Assembly: GCA_024663395.1 (NCBI GenBank)
Contig: JANFAH010000006.1
Location: forward strand, 1,302,001 to 1,366,000
DNA: 64,000 nucleotides
Source: Pisolithus tinctorius
Taxonomy: Eukaryota; Basidiomycota; Agaricomycetes; Boletales; Pisolithaceae
Direction of reading: 5' to 3'
Shown here: piece after piece, positions 19,912-36,294 of the stretch
Layout: each line of letters starts with the position of its first letter
How positions within the stretch are numbered: the stretch's first letter is position 1
Notes under the pieces: model-generated
What the model was told of the DNA's origin: nothing
Database searches by the model: none
What the model saw: the letters and a program-made list of their open reading frames with translations, nothing else
Made by a program: the position numbers and the translations under genes

Positions 19912-22900
19912 ATGGCTGCCCAGGTCACGTTGAGGAATGGGGAGAAGGTCAAAGTCAACGGTAAAATTCTGATTCATCCCCCAACGTTCTCAATACTTAC
20001 TAAGGATCGAATTTATGAAGATCATGTTTATTGTTCTCCCCCGTGGTCGGTTCGGGATGGTACCCCTTATTCCGTCGCACGCATAATGGAATTCCTACCC
20101 CCAGAAGGCGCTTCGAAGGGCAAAGGAAAAGCAAAGGAAATTTATACCCGCGTCAGACTTGCCTGGTATTATCGTCCAAGCGACGTTAGCGACCGTCCGG
20201 TTGCTGATTCTCGCCTTCTCTTGGCGGCAATTTACTCAGAAGTTTGCGACATTAACCAACTACGGTCCAGGTGCTATGTCCTTCACAGGGACAAGATTAC
20301 CGATCTTGCTGGATGGAAGAAACGGCCAGACAGATTTTATTTCAACCGTCTTTTTGATCCATATATCAAGAAAGAGTTTGAAGTCATTCAGGCCACGGAC
20401 GTCCGAAATCGTGCGCTTATGATTCTCAATATGCAATTTCACCTTTTCCTAATCCTCATGTCTAGTCCCTGATCATATTCGCCAGACCTTGGTTTCCAGA
20501 TATGAATATGTGGTGGCGGAGAAGGAAGTTGTCCCTGACCTCACAGATACCCTCCGTCTATGCGCAACGTGCGACCAATGGTGTGCTTAGTAAGACGCCA
20601 TATTCTATTTTCTCCCAGGCGTAGTTATTTATCGTAGATCAACAGCCCAGACACTGTGGGATGTGATAGGTGCAAGAAGTTCTTTCATATGGGTTGCGTC
20701 CAGCCGCCCCTCCTTGCAAAACCCTCTCGCGGTTATGGCTGGACATGTGCTCCCTGCTCTAAGCGCCACGAAGAAGAAGTTGACAGTCACGAAGTTCGTC
20801 ATGCAACGCCGGTCACGAAACCTAAGTCAAATGCACCAGCGCCTCGCGGCCGGGGACGTCCTCGGAAAGATCGTTCTCTAGCGGAAAAGGAAGAAAATTT
20901 AGACATCAAATACTTCAAGATGTGGCCTTTCCGATATTTTGGGTGCGTATGTGATGGTCACTTCTCCCGTCGGTAGAACCTCGGCTTACGTTTTTTTTTA
21001 CAAGTCAATATACAGTCGCTGAAGATACCCTTGGTGCGTCTAGATAGTAAAGCTGACGGATTTTCCTGAATTGGAATGCAGATCCCGATGACCTTATCTT
21101 TCCCCGGGCGGCGACGCGGGTTGGGCCGAAGTATCAGGCAATGATACCTTCCCCTGCTGACAATACTTCATGCCCAGGTCTGAGGAGGCACCCCTCCACA
21201 ACGGAGACTTACTAACAAATTTATCTCAGATGCAGAAGAACGTGGTGGCGACAACACTGTCGAGGTTCTTAGCACTATTCATTTATTGTCGGACGAAGAG
21301 GGTAGGTGCCTTCCGTAAATCGTCTTCAGATAACCTCACCTGACCTTATTTTAGTGACGGAGCGTAAGCGTGTTACTTCGGGTGTGCATAATTACCGCCT
21401 AATTTCCCCCGCAGTGGAAGAATGGAAGGCGGCTCTCACGAGGAAGCAAGAGAACCTCTACAATGTAGACTGGCTGACGGAAGCTGCTCGCCGCTTTTCT
21501 CAGGCACACTTGATGAATAGGGGCTGGTCTACTGTTGATATGAGTGTTCTCACACGCACAGAGAAGGTAATATTAGGCCCAGTATACCTCCTTGCTGGTT
21601 CACTCACAATGTGATTAAAGTGGAAGAGGGGGGAAACCAGGTATGCTGATAGAGAATGGACTGCTGAAGAAGTCGCTGCCTTCGAAGACGGTATTATGTT
21701 CCATGGTGCAGAGCTCCGCGCCGTCCGTGACGAGGTTGGCACGCGATCCATGCCGGAAGTGGTGCGGTTCTATGGTCATTGGAAGAAGTACAGCTTTTCG
21801 TTCGATTCCGTGATTTTCCGGTATCGCTGATCTCATCACATAGTTCGAGGCTCAAAGAAGACAATAAACGCAAACAGGAATTACGCTCGTCCCAGAAAGA
21901 TGAAGAGGATGAGGAAGTGTCGATTTCTCAATCTATCACTCCTCTCTCAGATGATGAGGGCTCCACGGTCCGCGAGCCTTCCAAGGGATATAATAGTTGT
22001 GGTGCATGCAGAACACGTGAATCTGAGACGTGGTGGAGAGCCCCGAAAGGCCTAGCTACCGAGATTCTTTGCAACACATGCGGGACAAACTGGAGGAAAT
22101 ACGCTGACCTTAGTGTGCGACCTTTTCGCGAAGATTCGACGCCCACCGGGAAGAAAGGTAGTGAGAAACGGGAAGGTACTCCGTTGAATGGTCCAAACCC
22201 AAAGCGCCTGAGGGTATGATTTTGAAGCAGTTTTCATGGATAATATTTCATCCTTCTTCAGGCATCGATTACCAATGGTACGACCCCCCCTCCGAATGCA
22301 GCCACTGCTCTTCAATTACGGTGCCAAGCATGTCAAAAGATGGGTCCTCTTGGGAGAATCGTCAAGTGTCACAAATGTTCACTGCGAATTCATGCCGGTA
22401 CGTAAAAAGCGGCTGTATGATCATCCGAATGATAGCTAATGATTTTTAAGGGACTTGGGGTGTCTTCGTGGATCGGGACACTTTGGAGTCGTACATATGT
22501 GCGGTATGCAAGGACGAGAAATCGCAAGAAGCTTCTTTGGTAAACCCAACATTCCTCCATCCTTTTCGATGACTTCTCACGAGAATACATCGCTAGAATA
22601 CGGACTGCGTACTTTGTCCCTCCCGGAAAGTCTACGAGAAAGGGTCGGGGCATGTTGAATTTCTACGTGCGATCAAAGCAACCGAGGGGCAGGGCTGGGT
22701 GCACGTGCTGTGTGCTGTATTTTCACCCGAGATTTCCTTCACGGATGCCTCGCGCTTTCAAGTAGTGGAGGGGATTAGTACCATACCACGTCAGCGATGG
22801 ATAGTTGTGAGTATTTTTTCGATGGAAATCGTGCTCTCTAACAAATCTCCTAGAGATGCACCATATGCGGTGAAGGACGCGGTGCGGTTTTCCGATGCAC

Positions 22901-23479
22901 GGAATGCACCAAGGAGTATCATGCATCTTGCGCATGGACCGCACGCCACAAATTTGCGTTTGAAGTCCAGCCAGTAAGAGTTTCATGCTCTACGTTCTGG
23001 AACAATCCAATGTATTGAAACTTCCTAGGTTCGCAATCCCCGCCGTGACACCGTCGTAGTGACGTTCAAGGGGGAAACTGGAATTTTGACCCCTGTCATC
23101 TATTGCAAAGAACATGACGTGAGTAAGCATGAGCTGTACGACATATGCGAGACAGATGAGACCGGGGAGGTCAGTTAAACGAACAGTGTCCTTACTGCCC
23201 CATCACTAATCCAATAAACAGAGTGTCATGCAATTATACACTCGAACATATAAGCAAGCGCCTGTTTCGCAGGCACATGCGTTGTTGCGCAAGGCGATGC
23301 ATCTGGATATGGTTCTTAACAGCCGCCCCGAAGTTGTTGACACGTCCGAGCTTGATCCCCGGTGCGAGTGCTGTGGGACGCACTATTCTCCATGCTTTTA
23401 TCGTAGCAAGTATTACTCCGATCGTTGGCGTTGTCATAAATGCAACTGGCCACACCTGGTTGGACAAAATTCATGTTAG
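19912..23479 (+). CDS. SNT2: Snt2-type chromatin protein (BAH, PHD, SANT, GATA finger, ePHD)
   Basis: Exons joined over about a dozen introns read, in order: a BAH domain (GEKVKVNGKILIHPP to the FDPYIKKEFEV region), a first PHD finger (LRLCATCDQWC, then CDRCKKFFHMGCVQPPL), an ELM2/SANT-like part (WTAEEVAAFEDGIMFHGAEL, MPEVVRFYGHWKK), a GATA-type finger (SCGACRTRESETWWR, LCNTCGTNWRKY), a second PHD finger (CQACQKMGPLGRIVKC) and an extended PHD (CVLCPSRK, GWVHVLCAVFSPEI, CTICGEGRGAVFRC, EYHASCAW), ending HLVGQNSC. This domain order is that of yeast Snt2, which sits in a histone deacetylase complex with Ecm5 and Rpd3 and acts in stress responses. The ATG at 19912 starts the BAH frame; an upstream in-frame ATG at 19819 is less likely. 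Confidence 0.88.
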
Positions 23480-23923
23480 TAGGTATCCCCTGGGACATTG
23501 TAGCATATATATTGGTTTGTAATTATAGTTTACCGTCGTTGAGAACGCAGGGAATTGTGTACTTAGCGCTAAAGGGCGCTGCAGGTATAACACTGGCAAT
23601 CTCGGTTCTAGATATGAGCAACAGTATGGAGTGATCTTGAGAACCTAACTGCCTGTTGGTGGGCAAGCGGCTGATTTTCCATGCGACAATTCCTGGAATC
23701 CGGCTTCCGACAATGCCCGAGACATCTCTGGGGGGTACTTCAAGAAGTGAACACTACAAACGCATGTGGGGCAAAGTCGGAGGTGCAGTAATTTCCTCGA
23801 GGAAAACATTATGGTACGGGTACAGTGGTAAAGTAGTGAGGAAATGTGAGTACAGGTACGATATCAGATAGTAGGTTAAAAAACCAATAAGCACCAGTTT
23901 AAATATGGCCGTCGATGGCACCT
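23480..23923. other. Convergent intergenic region
   Basis: Lies between the 3' ends of the Snt2 and ubiquitin hydrolase genes. A minus-strand open frame running through it continues past the true stop of the hydrolase only if the final intron phase is misread. No further feature is seen. Confidence 0.5.
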
Positions 23924-26900
23924 CTAGTTTCTGACTCTTTTGTAGAATAACACGTAGGCAGGCCGGCCCTTTACAATAAACTATGATGAGACTAAAACAA
24001 TATTTATCAGAGGAACACCCACTCACAACCACTTCTTTAGCATCAGTAGCAGTAACACGGCTATCATCGCAGTACAGCCATGATCCACGGGATGCAATGA
24101 ATGCAGTATCTGGTAACAATAAAGCTTGGAGTCCGCCTGCGGGAAACAATGGAAACTCACAATGTCCATTACTGAGACTACCGAAGTGGTTCGTGACACC
24201 ATACAGGTCGTACTTGTAAGGTGGCAGTTGGACTCGGGCGTCGTCAGCGCTGCTAGGCGGTATACCGTTGGCGGGGCCCACCATGCTTGGGGGCAAAGGA
24301 GCGGGCATATAATTTGTAAGATCAAGGCCCTTGATAGGAAATTCTACAACGGTCTCAATTTTATCTGTGAATGGCCCTTTGACCGAGAAACGCTTCAGAT
24401 GGATCAGTAGTATTGGAGGGAGCCTGGACAGCGTCAATTTCTTTGTAGCTTTGCGCAGTTGTTTGCATTTTGGACAGTGCCTTGAAGCCGCATCAGAAAA
24501 TTAAAGCTGATTCCGGGAAAATCCTACCAGGCATCTGCCTGTTCCAAAGTCTCCTCGCGGACAAATGCGTCTAAGCAGGAGGACAATGAGACCTTTCCAG
24601 TACTTTTTGTAGCCGGTATGGGAAGGGAGAGATACATGAACGAATTATAAGTGGTCGACGTCTACGATCGAAGGGTGTTGTCAGTGTAACAAAACGTGGA
24701 ATTGACTTTTACGCACATGGTGACAGGTGAGGCATTCCATTCTATTCCTGAACTGCCCTTGAAAGTAGTCCACAATGAGGCTATCGTTGCGCATCTTGTA
24801 GATTGTCCATTCTTGCTCGCTTGCAACCTGTTGAGGAAGCTTTTCAAGTTCAGCCTCACGTTGTGGCGTAGAGTGATTATTCGCGGGCTTGATGAGTATA
24901 CGATTAATATCTTCGTGAAGGCCATCAAGAAGGAAAGTCAAAAATTCTTGGGAGTCGTGCTGGTCAGACCCGCTGAATTGGGGGGCGTGATGACAGATAG
25001 ATTTCTACACTTCCGTTAATACCTGCACGACGCGAGGTACGAAGGACAAGCATACTCTGAAGTCAAGCGGGTTGAAATGAGGGAGCTCAGAATGCGACAT
25101 GTTGTAAAGGATGCTAGCGAACGCCTGGGCTAGCCTACCCTCTGTACCCAAGCGATTGCGCATATTGACAGCAGATTTCCACCGCCCATCTGAGGCAGGT
25201 CAGTACGACTACAGCAGTCCTTGTCAAAAGACATTACCTGTGAAAAACCTAGCAAACGGCACCGTTGCACGAAGACACTGGATTGTTGCATTCATGTAGC
25301 AAGTATTGCCCAAATTCCTCAATCCTGTGGTCGTAATCTGCGTGTCTGGCCAATAAGTGACTGGGTAATAACTGTCAATGATCGGTGGCTTTGGCTCCGT
25401 TGCCTGGGGCAGTGTCGTCAACGAATACGAAGAGGCGTGTGCAAAGCGGGGCCGAGCATCCTGACGTTCGGAAGAGTGCGATGCAACTGGTGGAGGTGGG
25501 CGAAGGGTAGGGAGCGGTAGGTCAGGATAATCAAACACCGGACGAGGCGTGAGTCCCGTAATTGGGGATTGTGAGCCATCCATGTAGTCACTGCGGCGTC
25601 GCGATGGATTTATCGAGGCTTGTGGTGGAATGGAAACAGCGGTGAAGGGTGGAGGTGAAGAGAACGGGAGGTGGCTAGATGGAACGACCGGGGAGAAGCT
25701 CGGATATGAGATCGGCCCAGTTGAAACGTTGGCATTGTTGGTAGGAGATTGAGGCATCACCATAGACCTGAAAGGTGACTATGGAGAGTGAGCATATGCT
25801 TTAACATATGAAGGAGAAACATACTGGTTCTGAAGGACTATGATTATGAGGCGGCGTAGACGGGGGTCTAAGCATGGGGCTCTTGCGGATAATAGATACG
25901 GGACCGTCCAAGAGTACTTGGTTACCCACACTTGAATGATGAATGGACCATCTTTGTTAGTATTGACGACTTCCAACTGCTCTGGGTACTTACTCAGATA
26001 GCTGGGGTGGTGGATGTAATTCGGGTGGCACTTTATCGCTTGATGACATACCATTAGCAAGAGGCTGCTTCTGGGGGAGCTGGAGACGAGTTGACACAGG
26101 TGTGGTTGGAGTCGGCAGAGGCACCGGTGTACTACCGAAGCGGTTTTCAGCGACGCTTGTTAGGTTTCGTCGGGCACTGGAGGCGCCTCTAGTAACATCA
26201 TTGTCCCCGAACTCCATTTTCCAAGCCTGTAGACCACCAATGAGGAGCATTGGCGGGCTCCGGAGTGCCTTTCTGAGCGCGTGTTCGTACACGAGTCGAA
26301 CGAAAGTTGAAAGCGGGCCTCCGTTGTCGTACGCCTCCGATGAGGCATCGTACAGCACTACCAGATCAAACTTTTCACGGTTTTGAAAAAGGACCAACTC
26401 TTCGGAAGGCGCGACAGCCAAGGAACATTCGATGCTCTCCGCTGAAGCGCTACAAACTGTCAGGTCGATCATTGCACGGGGAATTTCTCATTTACCTTAC
26501 GCGTGTAAGCACAGAGGGCTCGATGCAAACTATTGCACCGTTCCTGATATGTTCTATTTCGAACTCCTCCCGCGTTCGAATGTCGACAAGAAGCACCTTG
26601 AATTTATGGAGATAATCAAACAGCTGCCTAGGATTTACAGCGTTGGAGATTGGGAGTATCCTTTCTGATAAAGGGGAGGATTTTGAGGGTGATGAAGAAA
26701 ATGCAAAATTATTGATCGAGGGCTTTGATGCAATTGCTGGCGAGGTAGGACGACTCATGAAAGCATTCACAGTAGGCGTAACAGGCGTACTTGAAGGCCG
26801 TCGTCCGGGATCGATGGATATGGAAGGAAAGGACTTCAAGTGGGGTGGCAATATCGATTCGATATCATCCACATGAGACGCGAACGAATCAATATCGGTG

Positions 26901-27942
26901 GAACTACCTTCCAAAGTTTGAGAGTTAGATGGAAATAGTGATAGGTTCAATTGTTGTATGTCGGGAAAAGACTGAGTAAAATCAGAGATACTAGTATGAG
27001 ATGGACGAGGTGACGAAGAATCAGACACGGGGGATGGTGGGCCGAGACTTGAGAGCGGAACAACTGCGTGCGGTGACGACCCTGCTGAGCTGTTTGGAGC
27101 AGCCGATGTATAAAGAGGAAGCTGAAAGGGTTGCGAATGCGATGGTGTGGACGTAGATAGTCTGTGTAATGGCCCTGCTTCCAATGATTTTGGTGCTGGT
27201 GATGGCGACGACGTATCCGGGACTTCCCGTGAGAGGCGCCCTGTTGTAGCTCCAGTAAGACCGGCATCGTTCAAGGACTTGACGCGATCAGCAATGGACG
27301 TCCCAGCCATCCTGGTGGCGGTGTTGGAAACGAGATCACTGTGAAAGCAGTGAGCCGAGTCGAGGGGAACGCATGGATAACACTCACGCTGAAGCGGACT
27401 TTTCCAGATCGGTCAACCTCCATTCGATGGCTTCGACACGTTGTTTCAGATTATTGCCGTCAGTCTGATGAATTAATCAGTCAAACGTGGTGATCGAGAA
27501 ACGCATCACAGACCTTTTGAAAGTTGACGAACTCCCGGTACAAGACGCCGTGCTTTCCAGATTTGCTCTCGTTAATGAACTCGTCGCTGTTCATGACCAT
27601 AGCAGCAAGAGATCCCGCTTTCAACAGGAAAGAGAGCGCGCTCTTGAGGTCGCCCGCATTTTCGCGGACCTGTGCAGTCTGCAGCTGAGAGCGGGCAGAC
27701 CTGAGAAGTGAAATCGCGGAAATGCCCTTTGCGTACCGTCGGGCATCTTCTTTCGCCCTTTCCTTGATCTCGGAGATGCTAAGATTCTCGTTGGGTATGA
27801 CGGAGCCATTCCGCATTGTTGGACTCGGTGTATGGTGGTTTCCAGGGCGGGTGGACGGGTATGTGATGCTGTTCTCACTGTACGATGATCCACAGCCTAG
27901 TCTCGGGGGCGCAGGAGGGAATGCAGCTACAACAGGCATCAA
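23924..27942 (-). CDS. DOA4: Ubiquitin carboxyl-terminal hydrolase, Doa4/USP8 type
   Basis: Starts MMPVVAAFPPAPPRLG at 27942. An N-terminal helical region (EIKERAKEDARRYAKGIS) resembles the USP8 dimerisation/MIT segment. A long Ser/Pro-rich linker is followed by a rhodanese-like domain (LLVDIRTREEFEIEHI, then LLIGGLQAWK), another Pro-rich linker and the catalytic domain: Cys box GLRNLGNTCYMNATIQC, DSQEFL-type segment, zinc-ribbon cysteines (CLTCH, CPKCK), LLIHLKRFS and the His box GHYTAFIASRGSWLYCDDS. The end PAYVLFYKRVRN is reached by splicing near 23970. This domain order matches fungal Doa4/Ubp4, which recovers ubiquitin from cargo at endosomes. Its promoter region (265 bases) is shared with the divergent coiled-coil gene. 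Confidence 0.88.
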
Positions 27943-28207
27943 ATAAGTAAGGACGCGATATGGACGGTAATGGGATCGAAGGATGAGCCAAGTAGACGGT
28001 AGAAGAAGTCAGACGTCGCCCAGAGCTGCTCCCTCCACCATACGCACAATGGGCAAAGCGGTGATTACGTAATAAACGCAGTTCCGCAGAAACCCCGTGA
28101 CATGTCTCATCTCGTCACGTGGGTTGAACACGCACGTGACCATGTCGCGTCCCTGCCCGTCACCTGTCGTTCGGGTCCACCCAACTTCCAAGTGGGCAGT
28201 GTTAGTG

Positions 28208-30817
28208 ATGGCAGAAGCTAAAAAGCTCGTCCATTGGGCTTTGAATGCCTCTGTGTCAGAATTTGGCTCACCCTCATCCGAAGCCTCCTCCTCAAGCTTT
28301 GCCTCGACACCGAATCTTCAGTACATCAACTCTCAACTCATCGCACATGGCTTCACCACCGCTCCTGGCCTATCCTTGGACGGCATATCCAAGGCAGATT
28401 CCGAACGTGTGGCAAAATGTCTCCTTACCATGCTAAGCCAGAGAGTGGTACATCCAAATGATATAATATGTAGTCCTTTTAAGACTCACCCGCACCCTTT
28501 GTTCAGGATGACATGTCGCGTGCAGAAGATCTCTCCACAAAATTGCGCACGCTGTCTTATGACCATGAACGACTCATGGATATGCATTGTGCTTCGAAGG
28601 AAAAGGTTGCAAATGCGGAAAGAGAAGTAAATCAGTATAAGTCGCGTTTAGCGTGAGTGCTCACATTTACCCAACGTTTAAACATTGACTACAGCCCATT
28701 TATTAGCTCAGAAACCCGAGCCCTTCGATCTTCCGAAGCAAGCCGTAAGCAGACAACAGCAGAGCTCCAGCGCATCCGGACATCGCTTCAGGGCCTCCGC
28801 GCCACGCATGTCACAGAGCTTAAGAAGAAAGAGAAAGAGATTGAACGAATGATAGAGAAGTGGAATAAACTTGCAGACGCACAGTCTAAAGTCACCGCGG
28901 CTTCCTCGGGTATATCGTTTCACGGCGCAAATGTAGAAATCATTTCAGGATCCGACAACATAGGGAAGGGCAAAGGATATCTTGATGTCGCCCTTGAACA
29001 TGCGGAGTCGTCGCGAGCCGAACTGTTCGCTGAATCTACGAGGCTCAGGCGCCTTGCCGTTATTTGCGCAAACCGGATACAGTCGCTGACGCATAGAATG
29101 CGTCTCGCACTGTCCGTTGAGGAAGAAGAGGTGCATTCTCTTCTGATGTTGTCCCTCTCAACTGACAGGTTGATAGCCTCCGACTTTCAATCATGATGCA
29201 TTGTTCCCGCTCTCTCCGATCAACGCTGCGGAGGAGAGGTTGCTGTCCTTGTTCAGTTCAGCAGAAAACACACTAGTCACGCTGTCTACACGATTCTCAG
29301 AAATGCCTCATATCAATGCCAACCCATCAGCCGTTCCCTCTGGCACCTTGGACATAGCCGAAAGCGAAAAGTTGAGAACCACTATTGAGAAGTTACAAGC
29401 TGAATTGGGTCATCCTTCTTTACTTCTGGTCCTTGACAATGGCTGAAACAATTCCTCCAGAGAAAACACAGCTCCAGTGTGAATCGCAATCCGCAGAAAT
29501 CCAAGCCCTGCTGAGCCGAGTTGCACAACAGGCCGCTTTGCTGGACTCGCGTCATCTGGATACCGAAGTAAAGTTTGCTCCAGAACGCGAAAGACTGGAA
29601 CGAATTAAGCAAGAGCTCGAAGATGAACGGGCAAAGTTCACAGAAGCTGCCGTTACGCTCATTAAAGAGAGAACTGCTTTGGAGGTAAGAGTAGATTAAC
29701 CTACAATGTCATCAAGTTGTAGCTCATTATTGCTCAGAACGACCGAATCAATTTCTTGGAAGAGAAGCGGACCTGGCATCAGCAAAATCAGACTGCATCC
29801 TCCGCGCCTCCACTGCTCTCCAGCGTAGTTAAGCCTGCTGAACCGTCGCAGAAGAAATCACCACGAAAATCACCGCGGAAGAATAAAGTAGTTGGAAAAT
29901 CCAACACCGGACGTAAAGTGCGCACATCCCGGAGATCGTCCACCTTCTCGATACCGCCACCTACGAATGCCGAACCTGCGTATGAGACCGAGGTGATACC
30001 GATGCCTGTGTCTGCCCGGTTGTCCAGCGATCAGGCTCAACCCACTACGCGACAGTCCATACTTCCGACATCCTTTGTGCTCCCACCCCCATCTCCTAGG
30101 ACATCCTTGCCGCCGCCTCCAAATACTTTGCTTTGCCCTTCCAGGGATGTCTCTTCAGGCAACGGTGTGGCCACAGACAACGCATCCGAGATAGTTCCAC
30201 CTTCATCTTGTCACCACCCCACCGTGCAACCGAACGTACCTCAAACACCGCCGGCAAGTCAACGCCCCTTTCCGGTGGCAAAGCCTCTTGCACTACGCAT
30301 GACCCACGCATACTCACCAACGAAACCTAGTCCACTCAGTCGCATTCTTATGCTTGGCGAGTCGCCCGAAAGTGCAGAATCGGTGCCTCTACCAGCAATC
30401 AAGGAAGCTGATTTAACGCCAACAAACTCATCGAAGCCACTGTCCAGCTATGAAGAGGACGACGAAGACAGTCCTTTGAAGGAGAAGAGGGGAGAGAAGA
30501 ACGTTAATGCGAACGACCAACGGGCAAGTGAAGTGGTCATGAGTCTGCCGAAGGCGAAGATACACCCTCAGACTAACGTTCCTGTGAATGCTGGCAAAAC
30601 CAAGACGAGGGGCTCACTCGAGAAGGAGAATAGAGGAAAACCTTCACTCAGGGTACCTCCGGCCACGGCGCCGCAAGGAAGACCGTCGAGCAATAGCAAA
30701 GCTGAGCCATCAGCAAAGGGGGTGGCCAAGTCTACCCCAAAACCGCCAGCAGGAAGAGGTGGTGCGAGAAGAGTTCCCATCGGTAGCACAGAGGCCGCGC
30801 CTGGGTGGAAAGCGTGA
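28208..30817 (+). CDS. Coiled-coil protein of the ADIP/SSX2IP family
   Basis: Start MAEAKKLVHWALNASVSEFG at 28208; an in-frame ATG at 28097 exists but lies in the divergent promoter. Exons read through an N-terminal conserved part (SQLIAHGFTTAPGLSLDG, DHERLMDMHCASKEKVANAE) into long coiled coils (TTAELQRIRTSLQGLR, ELKKKEKEIERMIEKWNKL) and then a Ser/Pro/Lys-rich disordered tail (KKSPRKSPRKNK and similar). Introns at about 28447, 28652, 29131, 29409 and 29683. The N-terminal part resembles the afadin- and alpha-actinin-binding (ADIP) domain; in animals and fission yeast such proteins act at centrosomes or spindle poles. Function in this fungus is inferred only from that family. Confidence 0.72.
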
Positions 30818-30964
30818 CCTGTAGTGTTTGGGACCCAGTACGATACCCACGACGAGACTTCGTTCTCACATATACTCGGCCAACCCGGGCCCCCCGTCTC
30901 CCCCTGAACGATATGGAAATCTCGGAATGCATAAATGTTGATATGTTACATCGATTCTCAGTCT

Positions 30965-34439
<3,475 letters not shown>

Positions 34440-35841
34440 ATGACCGTTCATTCCGCTCCGTCCAAAGTGGATGTTCTCATCATTGGTGCCGGCCCCGCAG
34501 GGGTTATGTGGGCCAATACTCTTGTCCCTCGCAGGTGTAAACGTTCACATCGTGGACCAACGGTGCGTGACAGCACTCTACCGCATTCCTCGCTGACCTT
34601 GCACCAGGGAAACCAAAGTCGCGACTGGTCAAGCTGACGGCATCGCACCTCGCACAACCGAGGTTTTCCAGGTACATTACACTGGTACTGTTGCAAATGA
34701 ATACTTCCTGAGCAATGTTCCACTTAGAGCTATGGACTTGGTGATCGTCTGTTGCGCAAGGATTGCCGGGTGTACATGGCTGTAGGTCTCTGCCTACTAG
34801 ATAAAGTATCGATGAACTTATCCTGTCACTCAGACATTCTACGAACCCAGTGAAAATGGCGGCATTAAGGTAACATCCAACAATTTGTCTTGTCGCATCT
34901 AGTCTGTTTGACGTGATCCAACTCCATAGCTTTCGAGGCGTGCGCCCGACATCACGGCTCCTTCCGCTCGTTATCCCTTCGAGGTATTCGATTCTCTTTT
35001 TGCTTGTGAACATGAAACTGACAAACCCAGCTCGCGCTGCGCCAAAGGGCTATCGAATCGATTTTTCTGGACTCTATGAAAACCCGCGGTGCCGAGGTTC
35101 AAAGATCTACTCGACCAATCGAAATTGAGCTTTCGAACGACGCGGCTGAACTAGCCGATCCAACTTCGTATCCCGTCAAGGTGGCGGCTCACATTCTCCC
35201 GTCCTCCCTGGCACCTCTGACATATCCTTATAGGTGACACTGGGACGTCTTAGTCCGAATGGTACGGTTCATCATGAAGTCGTGCATGCCAAGTTCGTCC
35301 TTTGCGCCGACGGTAAGTGGCCAGACATCCGCTTGATTACCGCGGTTCTTGAGAAGTTCCGAAGGTGCGCACTCGTGGGTCCGAAATGCATTCGGTATTG
35401 CCATGGATTTGGTACTCACTGGTGACTTCAACGCACCCATACAGACACAGAAGATCCAAGCTCTCGAGAAGAGCTTGGAGCAGCCGGAATCATTCCTTAA
35501 CCAATACCCTCGTGAGAGGTTTGACATCACGACCATCAGCAAGGGAAATAAACTAGAATTCGACTACCGGAAAGTTCCGCAGCTGTTGAGGCCGCATTAG
35601 TCGAAGTAAGTCGCTGCAGTAAAGAAAATTGAAGTGATTTCCTAAATATTTGCTCCGTAGAGTTCTTCTCGACGACACTGACGTGTCCGGTACCATCGGT
35701 GGTAAGGGGTATGCTTACTACGGTATCCCCGACGAGGGCGCCCTTGTTGTGGTACGCCCGGACGGATACATCGTGATGATCACACCATTGGATGGAAGCG
35801 GCGAAATCAACAAATATTTCGCACGTTTCATGAATGCTTGA
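34440..35841 (+). pseudogene. Broken phenol 2-monooxygenase copy with large internal deletion
   Basis: Starts like a functional enzyme ([20 protein letters not shown]) but gains one extra C near 34530, shifting the frame before LAGVNVHIVDQR. Conserved pieces follow in order (ATGQADGIAPRTTEV, SYGLGDRLLRKDC, HAKFVLCADG, AHSWVRNAFGIAMD). After AFGIAMD near 35410 the frame continues directly into LVLTGDFNAPIQTQ, which in the intact gene lies about 270 residues further on, so the middle, including the second FAD motif GDACHTHSP, is gone. Near 35600 the tryptophan of RPHWSK is a TAG stop. The last exon is intact (RRVLLDDTDVSGTIGG to FARFMNA). Three lesions make it non-functional; introns are still recognisable. 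Confidence 0.82.
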
Positions 35842-36294
35842 AACCTGTAAACGATGTGTAAATTCTGCCGCAAGGCTGTATGTTGTACAATTTTTCACGG
35901 CTGCACGTGTGAAGAAAATAAATGTTGTTCGACTTCAGGGAGATATTTGATGCCATGGTGTCATGGACACACGACTCACTCCGAGATAGGACGCCTTCCA
36001 CATACATGTGGTGCTCAGGATTTTGTAGATAGCCTCGGGAAAATCACGACAGATTGGAAGATACCATAGTCGACTGTCTTTCAGTCCCCTGCTTGCCTGG
36101 CGGGGGAAGCTGACCAACGGCCGACATGGTTGGAGAGGTATCACACGTCATTCTTGAGCGTTCTGAAATGAATGCTGCACAATAAAATATCCTTGGCTAG
36201 ATGCGCACCGTACAATACGATAAGTACACGAGAGTATACAACAGGGAGCTCCCCGTCCCACGACGGTCAGAGAATACAAACACAAATTGCCAAA
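35842..36294. other. Convergent intergenic region
   Basis: Between the end of the monooxygenase pseudogene and the end of the Pol delta small-subunit gene. No gene, repeat or RNA is seen. Confidence 0.5.

Noticed and set aside
23754..23923. C-terminal extension of the ubiquitin hydrolase with hydrophobic residues
   Set aside because: It depends on reading the last exon in the wrong frame; correct splicing ends with the family-typical YVLFYKRVRN at 23924.
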